Shown: positions 1-12,179 of the stretch, in pieces
Layout of the letters: each line of letters opens with the position of its first letter
Numbering within the stretch: position 1 is the stretch's first letter
DNA from: Sesamum alatum
Lineage: Eukaryota > Streptophyta > Magnoliopsida > Lamiales > Pedaliaceae
DNA: 64,000 nt
NCBI GenBank assembly: GCA_034509735.1
Contig: JACGWO010000006.1
Location: forward strand, 14,138,645-14,202,644
Direction of reading: 5' to 3'
Position numbers and translations under genes: made by a program
The notes under the pieces: generated by a model
The model's input: the letters and a program-made list of their open reading frames with translations, nothing else
What the model was told of the DNA's origin: nothing
Databases searched by the model: none

Positions 1-2549
1 GCCTGGCTTTGAAGGTTGTAACCTCCCCGTCAGCTCCAAGCTTACGTTTGTAGACCCATTTACACCCTACGGGTTTAACCCCTTTGGGTGGATCTACTAG
101 GGTCCAAACCTTGTTTGTACCCATCGAGTCCATCTCGGATTTCATGGCCTCAAGCCACTTGTCCGAATCAATGTCCGACATCGCTTCTCCGTACGTCTTT
201 GGATCATTATCCAACTGACCGGTCAGTCCCAGAAATCCATACCTATCAGGTGCATGGGATACTCCGGCCGACCTACGGAGGACTGGAACAATATCAGTGG
301 GAACCACTGGCTCAGATGTCACTGCCGCCTCATGGGGTACCTCACTTGATTCCTCAAGGAGTACCTCATCGCGTCGACTATCCGATGGAAAACCTTTTTC
401 CAAGAACACTGCGTTTCGCGAGACAAAACCTTTTGCTCGGAGGGATCATAGAAATAATACCCCGCAGTTTCTTTCGGATAGCCGATGAACCTGCATAAAC
501 TAGACCTCGAGTCCAGTTTATCTCCCACTAATCTCTTGACATATGCGGGGCAACCCCACACTTTCAAGTATTTGTAGGAGGCAGGCTTGCCATGCCATAT
601 CTCATATGGCGTCTGGGATACCTTTTCAGATGGCGCCAAGTTCAAAACTTTGGCCGCCGTCTCAAGAGCGTATCCCCAGAAGGAAAGGGGTAGTTCGGTA
701 AAACTCATCATGGATCGGACCATGTCCAACAAGGTCCGATTCCTCCTTTCAGACACACTATTAAGCTGCGGTGTTCCAGGAGGGGTCCACTGAGAGAGAA
801 TCCCATTCTCTTTTAGATAATCAGTAAACTCACCACTCAAATACTCTCCACCTCGGTCTGACCGAAGGGCTTTGATCTTTCGACCGGTTTGGTTCTCTAC
901 TTCAAGTCTGTATTCCTTAAACCTTTCCAAAGGCTTCAGACTTGTACCTCATCAGGTAAACATAACCATACAGTGAGTGATCATCGGCAAAGGTTATGAA
1001 GTACGAGTACCCACCTCTAGCCTGAGTATTTAGTGGACCACAGACATCTGTATGGATCAAATTCAACAGACCACTGGCTAGCGTACTTTGTCCAACAAAG
1101 GGTTTCTTGGTCATCTTTCCCTTTAGACAGGATTCGCAGGTCGGTAGGTTGTCCAAATCATCTATTTCTAGACTCTTTGAGTCCACCAACCTTCTTATCC
1201 TATCTTTTAGAGATATGACCTAACTTCGCATGCCATATCTGTGCGTTATTATGATCATCACGTTTTCGTTTGTGTTCTGCAGTCATAATCCAATTAGACT
1301 GTTGAAGTATGTACAGACCGTTGACCAATGTACCAAGCAGATGAGAAATACCATCTTTGATAATGAAAAAACCGTTTTTATTGATGGTAAATTCATATCC
1401 CTCCTTATCAAAGACCGGGATGGAAACAATGTTTTTAATCATGCTAGGTACATAGAAACAGTCGTTCAGTACAATCCTAACATGACTACTAATGGCTAAC
1501 TCTAGTGATCCTACGGCCTCCGCAGCAACGGCCTTGCCATCGCCTAGCCTCAGGATCATCTCATCCTTGGTTAGCCTTCTGCTTCTTTGCAGTGCCTGCA
1601 AATCATTGCAGATGTGAGCACCACACCCGGTATCCAATACCCATGAAGCAAAATTAGTAATCATATTAACTTCAACCACAAACACACCTGGGTTGGAGAG
1701 GAGTTGTGGGCACTCCCTCTTCCAATGCCCTTTCCCTTGGCAATGCATGCAGACATCATTTGCCTTGGACCGCTGAGAACCACGGGCCTTCCCTTTCCCT
1801 TTGCTCGGTCCAACCGGAGCAACAGGGACGCTCGGAGCGTGAGCAGGGGCCACAACCGTCTTCCCTTTGCCCTTCTTCCTCTTCCAGCGTCCGGCCCTCT
1901 TGCCATTCGCCTTGGAGGTCGAAGCCTCTCCTATCAATACCGCCGGTGCCGACTTGTGGGTCGTTGCCTCGTATTGGACCAGCATGTTGATCAACTCATG
2001 AATAGACTTCTCAAGTCCGTTCATGTTGTAGTTTACAACAAACGGGTCATAGGATGGAGGAAGCGACTGGAGGATCACGTCAATGTACGTGTCATTGTTA
2101 AGCCCAGCTTTAAGGTCCTCGAGTTTCTCCACTAGGGAGAGCATCTTGACCCCATGACTCTGTACAAACGCTCCTTCAGCGAGCTTGGTGCCAAAGAATG
2201 CTTTTGTGGCGGCATATCTAATATGCCTATCCGAAACCGCATAAACCTCGTTCATGCGGAGCATTATGGCGGAGACATTGTCCAGCCTCTGATACTGCTT
2301 CTGGACGTCGTTAGACATCGAAGCCAGTATGATACTGCGTACTTTCCGGTTGTCCTCATGCCATTTCTCGAACGTCAAACGTGCTTAAGGTGTGGACCCC
2401 TCCGGTAAGTCGCTCGGTGGCGGCTCGTCCAAGACGTAGCCTTGGTTCTCGAAACCGAGGACAATCCTCAGGTTTCTCAGCCAGTCCGAGTAGTTCGTTC
2501 CGTTGAATTTGTTAGTCTCAAGAATCATAGTTAACGGGTTCTTAGACAT
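1..2549 (-). pseudogene. Copia gag-pol of E1, 3' part beyond the window, frameshifted
   Basis: The start is the ATG at 2549, where the residues MSKNP match the gag start of the other copies. Visible domains in order are: gag of the retrotransposon UBN2 type; a CCHC zinc knuckle (CMHCQGKGHWKREC); aspartic protease with LDTGCGAHIC; GAG-pre-integrase (IWHAKLGHIS); integrase core with HTDVCGP and the later SDRGGEY; and the beginning of reverse transcriptase at the window edge (KGVKPVGCKWVYK). Breaks: an in-frame stop with sequence loss near 2385-2395 in early gag, a frameshift near 1195-1205 just after HIS, one near 917-930 (after YKSEAF), and another near 420-440. E1 therefore cannot make an intact polyprotein. 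The best long block is the 392-residue gag-protease segment at 1200-2378. Confidence 0.92.
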
Positions 2550-2647
2550 ATCTACATTATTAAAAAATGTAAAGCAGAAATTAGCAGATGATGGTAATAT
2601 TATTGTTCAAGTTGAAGACTTGGTCTTTTAGTCTTTAACCCTCCCAC

Positions 2648-2655
2648 TATTTATA
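2648..2655 (-). promoter_or_regulatory. TATA-like box upstream of gag (E1)
   Basis: TATAAATA on the minus strand lies about 100 bp before the gag ATG. The same octamer, in the context TCGTATAAATAGTGGGAG, is found at the equivalent place in F2, R and F3. Promoter activity is inferred from sequence and conservation only. Confidence 0.45.
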
Positions 2656-2918
2656 CGAAAGTCCGCCACTCTCAAGCGGAGTTTCGGGAAACCATTTCCT
2701 AGTGGGCTTGGGATCCACAAGCGTAATCTCCATGCCCCGCTTTTACGATTCACATGAAGAAGACCTTGTGGGAGATATCCAATATCATTCTCATCCAATG
2801 AGATTCCCAAGATATTTTGCCTCACCTATTCACATGGTCCCCAGGACTCCAAGCGAACCATGTTACTCAGTGTTGGGCCCGACCCATCAACCAAATCATG
2901 CCTCAAACTGTCGCCCCC

Positions 2919-3011
2919 CACGACTCGTGAGACAGGGAAACAACGAGCGCAGTCTTTTTGTTCACAACAATAGTGCAGCTTTCCCCTAGTCCAAGTGTAC
3001 CACGACTCGTG
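2919..3011. repeat. Paired palindrome CACGACTCGTG in the E1 leader
   Basis: CACGACTCGTG occurs at 2919-2929 and 3001-3011, 82 bp apart start to start. It is a perfect inverted repeat around one central base. The same pair, spaced 79-80 bp, is present in the leaders of F2, R and F3. Confidence 0.7.
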
Positions 3012-4345
3012 AGACCACACTTGTGTAGTGGTAGCTTTCTCACCACATTGCTGTGGATGGAAGGCTCGGACAGACCAAAATACCATTTTGATCCAAGTCC
3101 GTTCTGGGCCTAATATTTAATTTGGTCCAACCAAATGAGAGTTTGTGTATGACCGAGACCTCATCACATTATTGTGTTTTAGCATGCATAAATATCCAAT
3201 ATTTAAAGCGATAAATAAATACGCCGCATGCAGAAAACATAGCATACCCCTGTTAGGATGATCACAAGCCCAACCTATGCGACCCACTGAGCCCGCAGTG
3301 AGTCTATGGTCTGTCTAGGGTGGTCCTAAATTATTACAATAATAATAAACCCATTGTCATTCCAATGGGCCTTGAAGTGCTTCTTGTTTCACGCCTTGAT
3401 GCTCCTCCTTGGGGTCTCCGACTCCAATTGATTGTTAAAATTGAAACCTCACCAATCCTATCTACTCTCATTACAACTGAAAGTAATACATCGGTAATAA
3501 AGAAAACAAGCCTTAACATCATGAGGCTGAAAATACGGGAGATGATAGTCCCAAAAACAAGAGGCACGCAGGCCCCACCCAACAGAAAATAAATAAACAT
3601 TCATTCATCCATACACAAGGTCTAGGGCTTTGTGATAATCCCATGTTGATTCTATCAACTCACATATAACATAATTATTCCAAATAATCATGCAACAAAA
3701 CCAATGGATATTCCAAATATCCAAGTGATGTCCAACATCACAAAAGCATAAACATATAAATAATATGCAAAATTCAAATTTCAAATTTAATGGACATTTT
3801 TACACAATGCATCCAATGCATGTATTAATCCCAAATTAATTAAGCAAAATTAATCCAAGGAATAATCCAATTATTCCAAAATCAAAAATGCAAAATTAAT
3901 ATATTTTCAGAATATTGTGCAGAAAATACAGAAAATCGAATTTTCCGGAAAAAGTCGAAAAACGGCACAAAACGGCCCAGCCGTTGTGCTGGCCGGCCGC
4001 CCGCGCGCACAGGGCAGCGCGTGCCCCTGCGCGCGCGCCTGTGCGCAGCATTCGGCCAGCGCGGGCAGGCGCCCGCTTGCGCGCGGCCGCTGCCGACCGA
4101 CCCCAAATTTTTTTTTTTGTTTTTTAAAACTGTTTCGGCACAATAACATTAATACTATTCTGAAAATAAGCATGCAATTTTAGATCCAATCTAACAAAAT
4201 TAAGCATGCCAAAAGTCCATTAAATCCAAACAATTGAATCATCATATTATTCATATATTTATGTAATCTAACATGCCAATAAAGCCATTTAAAAGCAAGT
4301 AGATCATGCCAAACACATAGATCTATGCCCCTTACATCGAACCGG

Positions 4346-4357
4346 GCTCTGATACCA
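4346..4357 (-). other. Primer binding site (initiator Met tRNA type), E1
   Basis: The minus strand reads TGGTATCAGAGC, the standard plant Copia PBS complementary to the 3' end of initiator Met tRNA. It lies two bases from the LTR end. Confidence 0.92.
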
Positions 4358-4359
4358 CT

Positions 4360-6417
4360 TGAAGGACAAGCGGATCCGCCCGAGAGCGCGGGCGGAAGCG
4401 AGAAAAGCGAGAAATTGCGTAAATTTAAATCAAATTCAAATATGCGAATCCCAAGGGTGTACCCTTGGGTGCTCAACCGGGCGTTCGATGTAGGATGTAT
4501 AAATATTAAAACATATATTTAAACACATAGGGCATAGATATATAAATGAAATCAATCAAAGCGTAATAAACCGTTACCTTTGATTGTTTAGCGTATGCTC
4601 CCGGCTACTAGCGTTGTTCCTTCTCCGGAATGCTCACGAAATCCAAACGTATGGATTCTCCAAAGGTGATCCACACCACACCGGAAGAAACACACGTTCT
4701 TCTTGCTAGAAAAGAACGGGTTTAGGAAGGAATCGGTTTAAGAGAAGAACACTATGAATTAGTGTTCTCTTAAATTTACTTTGTTCTTCTTCTTGATTCA
4801 AAATCAAGTGAAGAACACAAGTGTGAGAGAGGGAGGGAGCACGAAATTTTGAGAGAGAGGAGAGGATTTTTGTCTTCTCTTTTTTCTAGAAAAAGATGAA
4901 TAATGAATCACTTATTCTTGGTGTTGTATATTCTAATATATATACATAATTAATGTGATCATTGGAATGTGTCTAGGTTCATCCAAAGATGTCTAGATTC
5001 ATTCCAATCAATCACCATTAATTCTTCAATCAAGCCTACCAAAATTTATGGTATGATCAAATCATACCAAAGGGGAAGAGCTTGATTGGAGTTGATTGTC
5101 TCTTTCCAAAAGAGATAAGTCAACATACCACCTAGCATGAAACATGGCTGATTTTGCTTCCTCCAAGGGAGCGTGTCGGCCATGTTTAATTAAGGAAAGA
5201 AATCCAACTTCTTCCCATTCCAAATTAGGAATTATTTCTACTCTCGGGTATAATTTAACGGACCGGGTTTTATCGTAATCCAATTACGACGAACCCAATA
5301 TTAAATCAAATTTAATGTCCACTTAAAATATTCCCGTTGATCTTTTAATCCAATTAAAAGATCCAACGTCTCAACATCTCAACTTTCCATATTTAATCGA
5401 AAATCCAATTTACCGATTAAATGAAAGCCAGATACAATATCGGCCTGTCCATCCAATGGACTTTCCCTTAAGTAATCCAATTACTTATTTTATCCTTCGA
5501 AATTGACTCCAAGTCGATCTCTCAACCTCCTCGGTGATTTGTGTGTGACCCTTTAGGTTCACCCTCAGCTAGACTTGGGTCCGTGTTCCACAAGGGCCCG
5601 TTACCATGGGTGGCCGTCTAGCAACGGTCCATGGCACTAGAGACTAGGTGAATTGGCGTGAACATTTAGGCGCCGATTCCGTACGGGTACGATCCTTCCG
5701 TCTACCGTCTCCCGGCCTTAGTCTAGGGTATGGAATTGGGCGTCGGTTCCCATCCTTGACTAGGCATCTATGCTTAATACTCGAGACCACGTATGCTTCA
5801 TTGCGTCGACACAGGAAACCATTCCCTGTTCGACCAACCACTGTGGCCACAACTTCAAACAGCATGAATGTGCACGCGACTGCCATGATCCCTCAAGTCT
5901 GAGGATTACTCCCGTACTATCGGAACCGGGGAAAACCAATCATATCGACCAAGCCTCCAAGGCTTCCATATGATGATCCCCGCGAGTCAGTCCAATCGGC
6001 TCGACCCCAGTCGACCAACCCATCAAGATCGTGTAGGCGTCCCACGCCTGTCGCCGATGAAACACGACACTCATCCAATGAACACGACGCTTGACGCAAG
6101 TCTCAATAGGACTCTCGATGCCCTGTCTCGAGGTCCTCGACTTGGAACGTTTCAGACCCAACTCTTAATCAGTTGGTTTCATGACCACCATCCAATGCGT
6201 GGCCCAACTGCACGAGTTGTTATCCATGGTCTGTGGGCTTTGTTGCGATATAAGTTAAACACCGTTTTAACAAATGTAAGATGAGCGCAACAAAGAAGGT
6301 ACCATTGATGACGAACACTCATCTTATTCATCACATAATAATATTACATTTACATCAAGTTGTCGAATAGGTTACAAATTGCCAAACCCATTGGCTTTCT
6401 GGTCACCTATTCCAACA
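4360..6417 (-). repeat. 5' LTR of E1 (family B, 2058 bp)
   Basis: The ends are TG...CA on the minus strand. The forward counterpart at 55325-57524 matches along the length. It contains the inter-family conserved block (5548-5648) with CCATGG motifs, a TATA-like AT stretch around 4935-4950, and CT-rich sequence downstream of it. Reading frames inside it are shadows. Confidence 0.9.
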
Positions 6418-8001
6418 CTTTTCCCGTATAAAACTACTAAGTTGTTGAATAATATTACTTCTTTTGTGCAGTCAGATAGGGGATCATTGTATGATGCATG
6501 CGACGTTTTAGGGACATGCTTAGAAAGTACCCTCATCATGAGCTACCAGTATGGTGGCAGATATAAACATTTTACAATGGTGTCACATTATCGGGCTACT
6601 ATTAATGCGGCTGAAGGTGGTATTATCATGAGGAAACTACCGTCGGAGGCGTTCACAATCATTGACGAGATACCATCTAACTTATACCCGTATGATCAAG
6701 ACAAACAAGTAGCCGGCATCCACCAAGTTAGGGTCGTGATTGCATTATCTGCGGAGATGGCTGCACTAACACAAAAAGTGGATAACCTTGGAGCTGCAAT
6801 GTGGAATGTTGCACCCATAAGACCCTGTGGTGCATGTGGTCAAATGGGTCATTTGAGTCAAGACTGCAAGGTAAGGAACGTAAGTGCTATTTATGAAGAT
6901 GCTAATTTTGTTTCCCGTGGTGGTAGGTTCAACTTTAACCTATATTCAACACCTACAATCCGGGATGGAGTAGTCACTCCAATTTTTCGTGGAGTAACAA
7001 TCAGCAGCAAGGACCACTTGGATACCACCAACCACAACAACAACCCCCACATGAAAGGAAGAGCAATCTAGAAGACATGCTTTCCACATTTATCACCACG
7101 GCCAACACTAGGTTCTAGAGTCAAGATACAACAATCCGAAATTTAGAAGTTCAAACAGGACAACTTTGAGCATGATGTCGAGTAGGAATGAAGGTCAACT
7201 CCCAAGTGATGCCAAGAAGAATCCCAGAAAACAAGTTCATGCTATCACAATGATGAATGAAAGAGTTATTGAAGAAGTGCCACTGAAGAAGCAATTGGAG
7301 GAAACACAAGCTAAAAAAGAGGAGCCCCTAGAGAAAATGAAAGGGAATACTCCTAAACTTAAACTCAATCTAGATGAGGATCCCCTGTATATCCCATATC
7401 CCAAAAGAATTCTGAAGGCTAATTTGGATAAACAGTTTGGCAAATTCTTAGAGATATTAAAAAGGGTTCATGTTAATATCCCTGTAATTGATGCATTTCT
7501 GCAGATGCCAAGCTATCCCAAGTTCCTGAAGGAGGTGATTTCGAACAAGCGGAAGGGGAAGTAGGAGAAACAGTGAAGCTCAATGAAGAATATTCAGCGA
7601 TTCTCCACAACAAGCTACCACCCAAGCTCAAGGATCTAGGAAGTTTTTCTATCCCGTGCACTATAGGGAATATCAATTTTGATAAAACTTTATGTGATCT
7701 AGGGGCTAGTGTGAATTTGATGCCATATTCTATTTTTGAGAAACTTAAAATGCATGAGCGTACTCCCACTATAATCACTTTGCAACTACCGGATATAAGC
7801 ATTAAGGATCATAAGGGAATATTGGAAGATGTGTTAGTCAAAGTTGGCAAATTTATCATCCCCATTGATTTCATTATGTTAGATATGGAAGAGGATAAGA
7901 ATATGCCATTGATTCTAGGTAGACCTTTTCTTGCCACCAATACAGGGTTAATTGATGTACCAAAAGGTCAACCACTCTTGGAGTTAATGATGAACATATA
8001 G
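6418..8001 (+). pseudogene. Ty3/Gypsy (Athila-like) gag and protease, broken
   Basis: The 5' end is cut off by E1. The first part (to about 7071) is a Gypsy gag C-terminal region ending in a CX2CX4HX4C zinc knuckle (CGACGQMGHLSQDC, 6826-6867), followed by the typical asparagine/glutamine-rich linker in another frame. A second piece (7166-7564) continues gag. The third (7573-8001) is a retropepsin domain: the DLGAS catalytic motif is at 7696-7710, with PLILGRPFLATNTG near its end. Frameshifts near 7000 and 7160 and a stop after 7560 disable it. The protease style is that of plant Athila-type elements; the lineage is inferred from motif style. Confidence 0.85.
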
Positions 8002-8560
8002 TCTTTGATGTGCTTAAGCTTATGAAATATCTGCACAATAATGCGCATGACATATTTTCAATTGATAACATTAATGCCCCTAGAACTAACAATGCACATT
8101 TAGTCAAATGTAAGGATCCAAAGAAAATTGCATCGAAAATTCTAATAGAAACCATTTGCAGGACATGAAAAGAAGAGCATGTGGAGGTTGCAAATTTTGC
8201 AGATACTGGTCAAGAATTGATGTCTAAACTACAAACGATTTTTCTTTTAAATGGAGCTACTTCCAAACAAAAAAAAAAAACAAACCACCAGATGAAGCAT
8301 CACCCAATTGGACAAATGTAAGTGAGAACAATACGCTTCAACCAAAAAAGAAGAAATGGATGAAGGCCTATGAGAATGCCCGAATATACAAGGAACGGAC
8401 CAAGGCATGACATGAATCTCATGTAAGAAATAAAAAAAATTCAAGGAGCGTGAAGAGTGGTATCACAAAGACAAGGCCCGTGTTAAAGTAGATTGACAAA
8501 GGCTAAAAGACTATGTTGAAGAGGTGCAAAAGATTCATTCCGGGCCCCCTCTCCGACTTG
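8002..8560 (+). pseudogene. Remnant of Gypsy pol: integrase C-terminal fragment after a large internal deletion
   Basis: At about 8350-8410 the frame reads KAYENARIYKERTKA followed by a stop. This resembles the short conserved stretch near the C-terminus of plant Gypsy integrases, just before the LLFNSRLKLFPGKL-type segment. Reverse transcriptase, RNase H and most of integrase, normally about 3 kb, are absent between the protease and this fragment, so an internal deletion is inferred. Stops and an A-tract slip destroy the frame. Confidence 0.55.
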
Positions 8561-11021
8561 CAGGAGCGTGAGAAGTATCCTAATGTCAAGCTAGTGATGT
8601 TAAACAAGCGGTACATGGGATACAACCCATGCGTTTTTCTATTATTTTTTGTATTTTTTGCATTATAGTGCAGGCACGGATCTCTGATAACCCGTAACCC
8701 ACGAGATATGCCAAGAGCATTTCAGGTGAGCGAATTTCTGATAACCCGTGACCCTAGGCTATGCGCAAAGCGTTTCTAGTTGATGACCAAGTGCTCTCTC
8801 TGACTCTTCTTTTTCAGATTTTCTTTTGTATTTTTGCTTTTTCTATTACACACATAAAAAAAAGAAAAACAAAAAAGAGAAAAAAGAAATTCCCAAAAAT
8901 AACCCCCAATTCCCAAATTAATTTGTTGGGGCTATTTTTAACCTTTCACAAGGCATTAAAACCATTACTATCTTCTTCCCTTGCACCATCGCACTCCACT
9001 ACTACCGCTACGCTCCGTTGACTGCCTCACTTCACTGTCCCACTTTCTCTAGACCCGCGCCATCTATCGCGGTGACCTCCCATGAGCATCGTCGCTCTTC
9101 GCTGCTTCTCCAATTACATCACCATCTTGCCGCCGTTATGCTGCTGTAACTCTGAGCCCCTACATTGAAGCCTTTGTTAGTCGCGACAGCCCTGATCTCA
9201 CCGCCCCAAACCCGATGCTTTGACGTTTCGCCACCATAGCTATACTGTGCCAGTCTCCCGCATACCTGGCCGACACCACCTTCTTCGCCAGCCAATTTTC
9301 TACCGTTCCCCCGTGTCCCATTTTTTTAATGTCTATTTATTCTCTTTTCTCTTTATCCCTCTTATTTCTCTCCCCGTAAAACATGTTTTTCTCAATTCTC
9401 CTCTGTGCGTTTATTGATCCTTTTTATCTGACAAATTTTACCCCTCGCAGGAACGCCATCGACTCAGTCGGACTTTCTTGTTCCAGTCATCGACTCAGCA
9501 TGTGCCCAGACACCATTCTCTCCCCCTCTCTTGGATTTCGATGACTTACACACTCAAGGAAGTACTCAATTTTGGTTTTTTTCTTTTCATTCTTTTCCCT
9601 GGTTGTGGACATTGAGGACAATGTCGATCTTAAGTGTGTGTGTGTGTGGGGGGGGGGGGGGGTTCTCATTGTTTCATGAATTTTTGATAACTTCTGTTGG
9701 GTGGTATGAGGTGTTGAATTTTGATATGTTGCATCTTCATTTGATTCATGTCGACATCATTAATGAATGCACTATTAAGATTGCGAGGGATGATTGACAT
9801 GCATAGGTAAAATTCAAACTTGCCACACTTGTTATGTTGTCTTGATGATTCTTTTTTATGATAAATGCTTGTGAGTAATACACATAAACCTTTATTTGGT
9901 GAACTTTTGAGCCTATGAACATATATTTTATTGCTCCATTGTTTTGATTGGTTGTGTGATTGTCATCTCTGATTTGGTTTTCTAGAACTTGCTCGGTTAT
10001 ATATGTTGAGACTGCATTGTCGAGTTAGGTTTGGTGAAAGTGATAAGGGCATCAGGATCAAACCAAAATTTTCTGTTGTTAAGCCTGCATAAATATCCAC
10101 CCTTAGTAGCCCAAACGAGCCTGAGCCTGATTTCATTGTCATAAAAACCACGATACAAGCTTTGAACAACCATTTCTTTGTCCTAGACCTTTGGACCCCA
10201 ATATTAAAGTATTAGAAGGTACTCGCGATATGTTTTCCCCATTAATGCATATTTCAAGTGCAAGTCTCAATTATCTCGTAAAGATACTTCTGAAGAAACC
10301 AAATTATTGAAGTGGAGGAAAACAAAAAAGGAAAAGAAGAGAAAGAGAAAAATCAGAAAATCCCGAAAAAAAGACAGAAAAGAATGGAGAAAAACAGTGA
10401 TGCAATACAACAAGAAAGATGCAATGATGAAAATCAAAACTAGGAAAAAGCAAGAAACAAAAGAAAATAAATTTGGAGGAAAGAGGGGGTAGATCACACT
10501 TGAATTAGGAAACTTCGTACTGTGGTAGACTATCCGGGCAATGTCTCTAAATTCCTTTAACGCCAAAGAACCCTTCTTTTATTATTATTTCTTCCAACCT
10601 TTACCTAATGTCCCATTACAACCCTGAAAGGACCCTTGTGATTCTCACTTCTAACTCACTCTAAGCAGTAGAGATATAATATAAGAGCAAGGCTATGACA
10701 AAACTTTGTTAGAACATAAATTAAGAGTGTTGTTCACCCTTAAACACTTTGAGCGTTTCGAGTAAATCTTGAGCCAGGGTGTTAACTCACTTTGCATTTT
10801 GATTATGATATTGTTGAGATAGTTGTTGCATTATGTGGCTTGTATGAATTTGTACTATGAAGTATATTATGACTTGCACATTGATGGTAAGTTCATTTGA
10901 AATATTGACTTTAGTCAAAATGGGGTGGGATGAAATGAAGGGGATTTTTTGTTGAATGGGAGGTGATTGAATTACACTGCTATATGCTTGAGGACAAGAA
11001 TAGTTTATATGTGGAGGTATT
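8561..11021 (+). other. 3' non-coding part of the Gypsy element
   Basis: No credible coding sequence is seen. Landmarks typical of the 3' region of plant Athila/Tat elements are present. One is the sequence ACATTGAGGACAATGTC, running into a (TG)n(G)n tract at 9609-9661. Another is a second GAGGACAAG motif, followed by ATGTGGAGGTATTTGG just before the presumed LTR. A long purine tract lies at about 10307-10490. The phrase CTGATAACCCGTGACCC occurs twice (about 8675-8757), with a related inverted phrase at 11250-11280. No envelope-like frame is seen. Confidence 0.5.
9625..9661 (+). repeat. (TG)n(G)n microsatellite
   Basis: A run of TG dinucleotides passes into a homopolymer of about 14 G, inside the 3' non-coding region of the Gypsy element. 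Its exact length is probably unreliable. Confidence 0.85.
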
Positions 11022-11727
11022 TGGTTAGAGGAAATTACATGACATAATTCTCTGTTTTATGTCCCTATATTCTCATGATATGATGCTTGTTCTTAGGTGC
11101 ATTTGTGAAATTCGAGAAACTTTCATGACAAAAGACAAATGCAAGCAAGTAGCTAAAGTACAAAGAAAAAGCCAAGAACTCTGCAGAAACGTGTACAAGC
11201 TAGCCCATGACCCATGGACTATCACAAATCCACTGGATAGAAACACGAAGAACTTAGCCCGTGACCCACAGGTTATCAGACATGCGCTGGGAAAAAATCA
11301 TAATTTGTTGATCTTAAATTATGATTTCTAGCAATATGAGAAGATATTTTATTCCCTTTGTAATTAGCCCTAGAAGTTTGGTAAGAAAAGGATTAGGAAA
11401 GACAAAAGAGTTTTATGGTAGGTAGAATCCTTTTCCTTTCCTACCATAATTAGGACTTATTATAAAAGGAGGAGAAAATGGAAAGATGAAGGCTATTCAA
11501 TTTTTAGCAGAAAACGCAGAGATTCATCCTTTGGGAGCGAAGGGGAAAGTGAAGAGTGGATCCAGCACCGGAGTGACGACCGTCAAGCCTGATCTTCTAC
11601 TCCATGAGTTTGTCTGAATCTTTCTTCTTAGTTTTAGTTTTAGTTAGGATGAACTAATTTATTTTGTGCTAGGGCTTATGGAAAACCCAATTCATACAAT
11701 GTTTTGAGTATTTTCTGGATTAATCTA
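11022..11727 (+). repeat. Gypsy (Athila-like) LTR, first segment
   Basis: It begins with TG after a purine-rich GTGGAGGTATT, the normal position of a 3' LTR. It has a TATAAAA box at 11461-11467 and downstream sequence typical of a plant Gypsy R/U5 region (TTTAGTTTTAGTTAGGATGAACTAAT). The LTR is cut at 11727 by the LARD-like element and resumes at 16571, where the same sequence continues (ATCTA then CTTTGTTATTTTC). The LTR start is an estimate. Confidence 0.6.
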
Positions 11728-11870
11728 TGATGGTGCACGAATTTAGCCTAAGGACCAAGATGTAAATTTCTGGAAGAGTAATACGAAATTTCCGAATCAC
11801 CTTTGGCGGCTGTTACGTCCACTAGGATAGTTGGGTTAGTGAGCGGTTTGGGGGCAATTTGGTCTTTATG

Positions 11871-11904
<34 letters not shown>

Positions 11905-12031
11905 CAGTTCTAGATGAATTGTTGAGGGGCGGATGATTGATTGCTGGAGAAATTATATAGCTGAATTGGAGAGGGGGGATGAGAGGATAATTTGATGTTA
12001 TTTGATGGAATATAATAATTTTGTACCATCA
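11728..12031 (+). repeat. Left LTR of the LARD-like element (304 bp)
   Basis: TGATGG...CCATCA ends, followed two or three bases later by a tRNA-complement-like site. It matches 16010-16306 along its length with scattered differences, including an (AT)n tract of different length (11878-11903). Confidence 0.8.
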
Positions 12032-12034
12032 AAT

Positions 12035-12051
12035 TGGCGTCGTCTATGGGA
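12035..12051 (+). other. PBS-like site of the LARD-like element
   Basis: TGGCGTCGTCTATGGGA directly follows the left LTR. It resembles the TGGCGCCGTCTGTGGGA-type PBS seen in plant Tat-like Gypsy elements. The primer tRNA is not assigned. Confidence 0.6.
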
Positions 12052-12179
12052 ATGTTCAGATTTTTCTTTTGAGGGTGAGAAATTCTAAAATCCAGAAACG
12101 ATAAGCTAGGATACATTACAGATATGGAAAGGTATTTCTGGAAAAATATGAAGAAGAGGGCGTGAACATCAAGAAGTGG

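Larger units (their letters stand above)
2550..4345 (-). other. Long untranslated leader of E1 between PBS and gag
   Basis: About 1.8 kb separates the PBS from gag, long for a Copia element. Reading towards gag, it holds a GC-rich low-complexity island (about 3975-4098, rich in GCGC), an AT-rich stretch, a paired palindrome (2919-2929 and 3001-3011) and a TATA-like box (2648-2655). The gag-proximal kilobase resembles the leaders of family A elements, although the LTR-proximal portion is different. No convincing coding sequence is seen. The short frames through the GC island are low-complexity artefacts. Confidence 0.75.
1..6417 (-). mobile_element. Ty1/Copia LTR retrotransposon E1 (family B), left part outside the window
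   Basis: Read on the minus strand, the order is 5' LTR (4360-6417), initiator-Met-type PBS, a leader of about 1.8 kb, then gag-pol running off the left edge. The LTR starts TGTTGGAATAGG and ends CTTGTCCTTCA, matching the forward family B LTR at 55325-57524. Its right boundary abuts Gypsy gag coding sequence, so E1 inserted into that older element. The expected target duplication next to the LTR is CTTTT (6418-6422); its partner lies outside the window. Confidence 0.9.

Noticed and set aside
5648..6284. Frames of 60-104 codons in the family B LTR, repeated at 55458-56264
   Set aside because: LTR sequence with no domain. Similar frames on both strands of both copies reflect copy identity, not coding constraint.
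8561..11021. Envelope-like gene in the Gypsy 3' region
   Set aside because: No frame longer than about 100 codons and no signal peptide or membrane pattern that could be supported.
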